This document shows positions 5,232 through 7,948 of a DNA stretch of 7,948 bases, one piece after another. Location of the stretch: contig JAGWML010000141.1 in assembly GCA_028873155.1 (NCBI GenBank), forward strand, positions 1 through 7,948, written 5' to 3'. Both the position numbers and the translations under genes were made by a program. A model generated the notes under the pieces. The model was not told the origin of the DNA. It ran no database searches and saw only the letters and a program-made list of their open reading frames with translations. The stretch comes from Acidobacteriota bacterium. Lineage in GTDB: Bacteria; Acidobacteriota; Terriglobia; Terriglobales; Acidobacteriaceae. Numbering within the stretch: the stretch's first letter is position 1; every line of letters starts with the position of its first letter.

Positions 5232-6893
5232 ATGATGAGGATGCGCCGCGCCGCCGCTTTTCTGCTGATGCCGCTGCTTGGCACTCTGCCGAATCTCCTT
5301 GCTCAGGCCCGGCACGGCCGCCCGGCTGAGAAATCTGCCAAGACGGAACGCTCCGGTGCGCTGGCCTCGCGCATCGACGCCATTCTTACGGACCCCGCGC
5401 TGAGCCACTCCCTCTTTGGCATCAGCGTGACCACGCTCGACGGCAAGACGCTCTACGGGCTGAATGACAACAAGATGTTCACGCCCGCGTCGAATGCCAA
5501 GCTGGTGACCACCGCCGCCGCCTTTGCGCTGCTGCCAGTGGAGACGCTGACCTGGACGACCAACGTCGTAGCCACGGGCGAGGTAGATGCCGGCGGCACC
5601 TTGCATGGCGACCTGATTCTGCTCGGGTCGGGCGACCCTACCATCAGCGCGCGCCAGTATCCCTATCGCGAACCTGCGTCCGCGGGGACTCAACCGGCCG
5701 GGGCGAATGGCCCCGCGCAAGCAGCGCCTGCCGAGGCTACGGCGGAACCGCAGCCCATGACTCCGCTCGAAAAGCTGGCGCAGCAGGTAGTGGAGGCCGG
5801 TGTGCGCAGCGTGACCGGCAATGTGGTGGGCGATGACAGCTACTTTCTCGACGAGCCCTACGGCGCAGGCTGGGGATGGGATGACCTGCAGTGGGGCTAC
5901 GGCGCGCCCGTCTCCGCGCTCAGCTTCAACGACAACACGATCGAGCTGCGCATGCGCGCGGATGCCTCCGCTCCCAGCGGGCTTGACACGGAATGGACTC
6001 CCGTCAGCGACTACTACACACTGGACAGCACAGTCACAGTGGCCGCGGAAGACACCGCCGCGCATCCGGGTCTCGCACGCGTACCTGGCAGCCTGCTGGT
6101 GCGAGCATGGGGTACGGTGCCGGCAAAGGGCTTTCACGCATCGCTGGCCGTGGATGATCCGGCGGGCTTTACCGCCACGGCCTTCAAGCAGGCGCTTTTG
6201 ACGCGCGGCATTCAGGTAGATGGCTCCGCTACAGCAGCGCACCGGCTGCCCAATGGCAACGGTGATTTTGTCTCTGAACGCGCCCGCCCGCTGCAGCTTA
6301 CTCCGCTTGCCATCGCAACCGTCGCGTCGCCTCTGCAGGACCGCCGCGTGCTGGCCACGCACATCTCCGTGCCGGCGATCGAAGACATCGCAGTGACCAA
6401 CAAGATGAGCGAGAACCTGCACGCCGAGCTGTTGCTGCGTACGCTGGGTCGTCTGTTTGGCAATGACGGCAGCCTGGAACAGGGAACGCGCGTCACACGC
6501 CAGTTTCTGGTGCAGGCGGGCGTGAAGGATGACGACTTCTTTTTCTACGACGGTTCGGGCATCAGCCCCGAGGACCGCATCACGCCGCGCGCCTTTACGC
6601 AGTTGCTCGGCTACGCCTCGCGGCAGGCATGGGGCACCGCCTGGCGCGCCACTCTTCCGATTGCGGGCGAGGACGGGACATTGGCCGGACGATTCAAAAG
6701 CTCGCCCCTGAAAGGCCGTCTCTGGGCAAAGACCGGTACCCTTGACGAGACGAATGCGCTCAGCGGTTATCTGACCGCCTCCAGCGGTAAGGTGCTGGCG
6801 TTTTCCATTCTGATCAACGGCCACCGGCCGGGCAGTGAGGCGGAGTCGCATGCAATCGAGCGCATCTGCGAAGCGATTGCTGCCGCCGAGTAA
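5232..6893 (+). CDS. dacB: D-alanyl-D-alanine carboxypeptidase/endopeptidase (DacB / PBP4 family, S13)
   Basis: This periplasmic low-molecular-weight penicillin-binding protein trims or cleaves D-Ala-containing peptidoglycan cross-links. The 553-residue protein has a signal peptide (basic MMRMRR, hydrophobic core about 7-20, probable cleavage after AQA at 26). All three serine-acylase motifs are present: S87-N-A-K90, S393-E-N395 and K500-T-G502. It also has the family's YDGSGIS segment (439-445) and LSGYLTASSGKVLAFSILING near the end. It is longer than E. coli PBP4 (477 residues), partly because of an Ala/Pro-rich, probably disordered insert at about 147-176. The open frame continues back to 5004, but those 76 residues are antisense to folP and precede the signal peptide, so the ATG at 5232 is chosen. 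A TACACT box 7 nt before it and the lack of a Shine-Dalgarno support this. The cytochrome gene follows after 37 bp. Confidence 0.95.
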   Translation: MMRMRRAAAFLLMPLLGTLPNLLAQARHGRPAEKSAKTERSGALASRIDAILTDPALSHSLFGISVTTLDGKTLYGLNDNKMFTPASNAKLVTTAAAFALLPVETLTWTTNVVATGEVDAGGTLHGDLILLGSGDPTISARQYPYREPASAGTQPAGANGPAQAAPAEATAEPQPMTPLEKLAQQVVEAGVRSVTGNVVGDDSYFLDEPYGAGWGWDDLQWGYGAPVSALSFNDNTIELRMRADASAPSGLDTEWTPVSDYYTLDSTVTVAAEDTAAHPGLARVPGSLLVRAWGTVPAKGFHASLAVDDPAGFTATAFKQALLTRGIQVDGSATAAHRLPNGNGDFVSERARPLQLTPLAIATVASPLQDRRVLATHISVPAIEDIAVTNKMSENLHAELLLRTLGRLFGNDGSLEQGTRVTRQFLVQAGVKDDDFFFYDGSGISPEDRITPRAFTQLLGYASRQAWGTAWRATLPIAGEDGTLAGRFKSSPLKGRLWAKTGTLDETNALSGYLTASSGKVLAFSILINGHRPGSEAESHAIERICEAIAAAE

Positions 6894-6912
6894 CGCCGCG
6901 CGCGGTCCGGCA

Positions 6913-6930
6913 GGTATCATCGATACCGAG
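6913..6930 (+). promoter_or_regulatory. Perfect small hairpin with embedded TATCAT before the cytochrome c start
   Basis: GGTATC (6913-6918) and GATACC (6922-6927) form a perfect 6-bp inverted repeat with a 3-nt loop, ending 3 nt before the ATG. TATCAT (6915-6920, five of six to TATAAT) lies within it and 10 nt before the ATG, at the spacing of the other -10-like boxes in the window. If the gene is read through from dacB, the hairpin covers the place where a ribosome would bind. If TATCAT is the promoter, the message is nearly leaderless and the hairpin exists only in DNA. No Shine-Dalgarno is visible. Confidence 0.4.
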
Positions 6931-7275
6931 ATGCGCATTCTTCCTTTTGTTGCCGCGGTTGGTGCTCTGGCTGCGCTTGCAGGTTGCCGCCAGTTGCCTC
7001 CCTCCAAGCCCGCCTCGCAGTGGACCGCGCAGGAAGCGCGAGGCGCTGCCGTCTTTCAGCGCGATTGCGCACGCTGCCACTATCCCACCAACACCAGCTC
7101 TCTGCATGGTCCCGGATTGCAGGCACTCACCAAACAGCCTTCGATGCCCTCCGGCATGCCGCCCACCGATGAGCGGCTGACCTACGTGATTCTGCACGGC
7201 CGCACCATGATGCCGGCCACGCCCCTCAGCGACAGCGACCTTCAGGATCTGCTCGCCTACCTGCACACGCTATGA
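6931..7275 (+). CDS. Single-haem cytochrome c lipoprotein
   Basis: The 114-residue protein has a type II signal: MRILP, a hydrophobic stretch and lipobox LAGC with C19 as the lipidated residue. The mature part is one class I cytochrome c domain. C46-A-R-C-H50 attaches haem with H50 as proximal ligand, and M94 in TMMPATPLSDSDLQDLLAYLHTL is the likely distal ligand. The closing helix with DLLAYL is typical of the family. It is expected to be anchored on the periplasmic face of a membrane as a small electron carrier; the partner is unknown. The ATG at 6931 is chosen because it begins the signal peptide; the frame back to 6835 is inside dacB. The stop codon overlaps the next gene's start as ATGA, so the two are probably translationally coupled. 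Confidence 0.9.
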   Translation: MRILPFVAAVGALAALAGCRQLPPSKPASQWTAQEARGAAVFQRDCARCHYPTNTSSLHGPGLQALTKQPSMPSGMPPTDERLTYVILHGRTMMPATPLSDSDLQDLLAYLHTL

Positions 7276-7646
7276 CCGAGCCGACACAGCCACGCACCGC
7301 CCAAGAGCCGCAACCGCCGCGCAGGCTGCTCCCGCTGCCGGGGCTTGCGGCCATCTGTCTGTTTCTGCTGCTCCTCGCGGGCGTGATTATTCTCGGCGTA
7401 GCCGGCGGCCACTACCCGGTGCTGTTCCTCCTGCTTTCCGCAGCCTTTCTCACCTCCAGCGCGGGACTGTTTCTGCTGCTGCGATGGGCATGGGCAGCGG
7501 CGCTGGCGGCGGTCTTTCTGCTGGCCTGCTACAACCTGTGGGTCTTCGGCGCGCAACACGCCGCGCCGGCCCTGGTGCAGGGCCTTCTGAATCTCCTGTT
7601 CTTCCTGTACTTGATCCGGCCCGAGGTGCGCGACAAGCTGCGGTAG
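7272..7646 (+). CDS. Small four-helix membrane protein of unknown function
   Basis: I do not recognise this family. The 124-residue product has a polar, Pro-rich N-terminus (1-20). Four hydrophobic segments follow at about 22-44, 48-70, 72-93 and 97-115, then a short charged tail, RPEVRDKLR. The even helix count places both ends on the same side, and the basic tail suggests the cytoplasm. No haem-binding motif, catalytic motif or conserved histidine pair is visible; histidines are at 47 and 96 only. The start overlaps the cytochrome c stop as ATGA, so the gene is probably translated by coupling and may form a membrane partner for the lipoprotein cytochrome. That link is inferred from arrangement only. 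Many small acidobacterial membrane proteins end in a similar R-P-E-V-R tail, which may be a general membrane-edge motif rather than a functional one. Confidence 0.8.
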   Translation: MTEPTQPRTAQEPQPPRRLLPLPGLAAICLFLLLLAGVIILGVAGGHYPVLFLLLSAAFLTSSAGLFLLLRWAWAAALAAVFLLACYNLWVFGAQHAAPALVQGLLNLLFFLYLIRPEVRDKLR

Positions 7647-7704
7647 CCATGTCCATCGCCCTCATCTCCTAGTGCTTCGTCACGCTCCCGTCCAGCAGCG
7701 CAAT

Positions 7705-7721
7705 GGTACACTGAGCCCGCC
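7705..7721 (+). promoter_or_regulatory. TACACT -10-like element before the right-edge gene
   Basis: GGTACACTG (7705-7713) is base-for-base the same as the 9-mer before the HIT gene (145-153). It stands at the same distance, 17 bases from its first G to the A of the ATG. The -10-like TACACT (7707-7712) ends 9 nt before the start codon. There is no Shine-Dalgarno and no clear -35. It implies the right-edge gene has its own promoter rather than relying on the dacB-cytochrome-membrane block. Confidence 0.5.
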
Positions 7722-7948
7722 ATGAAAGCGGCTCTTCTTCTCGTCATCCTCGTTGCTTCCTGCGCCGCTGCGTCCGGCCAGAGCCCCTCGCTGCCCCACC
7801 ACAGCAGCCTTGGATTCAGTTACAGCCTTCCCGCCGACTGGCAAATTGTGAACGAGAACCCTTCTCTGCCCGTGGTCAAGGAGCAGCAGTCGCAGGCGGC
7901 CGGCAGCGAAGAAGAAAAGAAGGGCATCCAGTGCGTCCAGCTCCAGCT
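7722..7948 (+). CDS. Exported protein of unknown function, N-terminal part (runs off the window)
   Basis: An ATG at 7722 opens a frame of 75 full codons to the right edge. It begins MKAALLLVILVASCAAASGQ, an export signal. VASC at 11-14 fits a lipobox with C14, but the run on to AASGQ also fits signal peptidase I cleavage, so lipoprotein versus soluble is undecided. The mature start has GFSYSLPADWQIVNE, a pattern of aromatic residues and LPxxW seen at the beginning of small beta-rich secreted domains in acidobacteria and relatives. An acidic/Lys-rich segment with SEEEKKG follows. I cannot assign a family from this fragment. TACACT 9 nt before the ATG supports the start. Confidence 0.75.
   Translation, partial: MKAALLLVILVASCAAASGQSPSLPHHSSLGFSYSLPADWQIVNENPSLPVVKEQQSQAAGSEEEKKGIQCVQLQ

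Noticed and set aside
5199..7007. Minus-strand open frame of 602 codons opposite dacB
   Set aside because: It is antisense to a complete PBP4 with SxxK, SxN and KTG motifs. The composition is dominated by Arg, Gly, Ala and Gln typical of a shadow frame.
1..7948. CRISPR array, insertion sequence, prophage, tRNA or rRNA
   Set aside because: I saw no spaced direct repeats, transposase motifs, terminal repeats, tRNA-like cloverleaf or rRNA segments on either strand.

Overview
The window is GC-rich (roughly 60% or more by eye), gene-dense bacterial chromosome that encodes mostly housekeeping functions. The product set and promoter style suggest an Acidobacteriota member, probably of the Terriglobia/Acidobacteriaceae. 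The set is ThpR, HIT, MutM, a DUF4440-type NTF2 protein, an ABM monooxygenase, PurA, FolP, a long DacB/PBP4 and a lipoprotein cytochrome c. The taxonomic call is inference from protein flavour; no rRNA or tRNA is present to fix it. I see no mobile element, CRISPR array, phage gene or obvious horizontally acquired island.

Layout. (1) The left edge holds the first 34 codons of a minus-strand thpR-like gene. It diverges from a HIT-family hydrolase (162-500 +), which ends at a strong intrinsic terminator. (2) About 310 bp without a gene (594-911) becomes AT-rich at its right end and contains a long imperfect hairpin. (3) A minus-strand block follows, in transcription order folP (5171-4221), purA (4063-2747) and an ABM-domain monooxygenase (2696-2409). 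A second minus-strand pair, a DUF4440/NTF2-like exported protein (2306-1803) followed by mutM (1766-912), has its own clear -35/-10 promoter. (4) Divergent from folP is a plus-strand block: dacB/PBP4 (5232-6893), a single-haem cytochrome c lipoprotein (6931-7275) and a four-helix membrane protein overlapping it by ATGA (7272-7646). Then comes the start of an exported protein (7722 to the right edge) with its own promoter-like element.

How they fit together. The genes are independent cellular functions: folate synthesis (FolP), AMP synthesis (PurA), 8-oxoguanine repair (MutM), peptidoglycan trimming (DacB) and nucleotide-phosphoramidate hydrolysis (HIT). The only pair that looks dedicated is the lipoprotein cytochrome c with its overlapping membrane protein.

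The most interesting signal is regulatory. Four gene starts (thpR, HIT, dacB and the last exported gene) carry the identical hexamer TACACT 7-9 nt before the ATG, and mutM carries TACAAT 6 nt before its ATG. None of these five has a visible Shine-Dalgarno sequence. This is what -10 boxes of leaderless mRNAs look like. No clearly novel multi-gene system was found; the remaining findings are modest.
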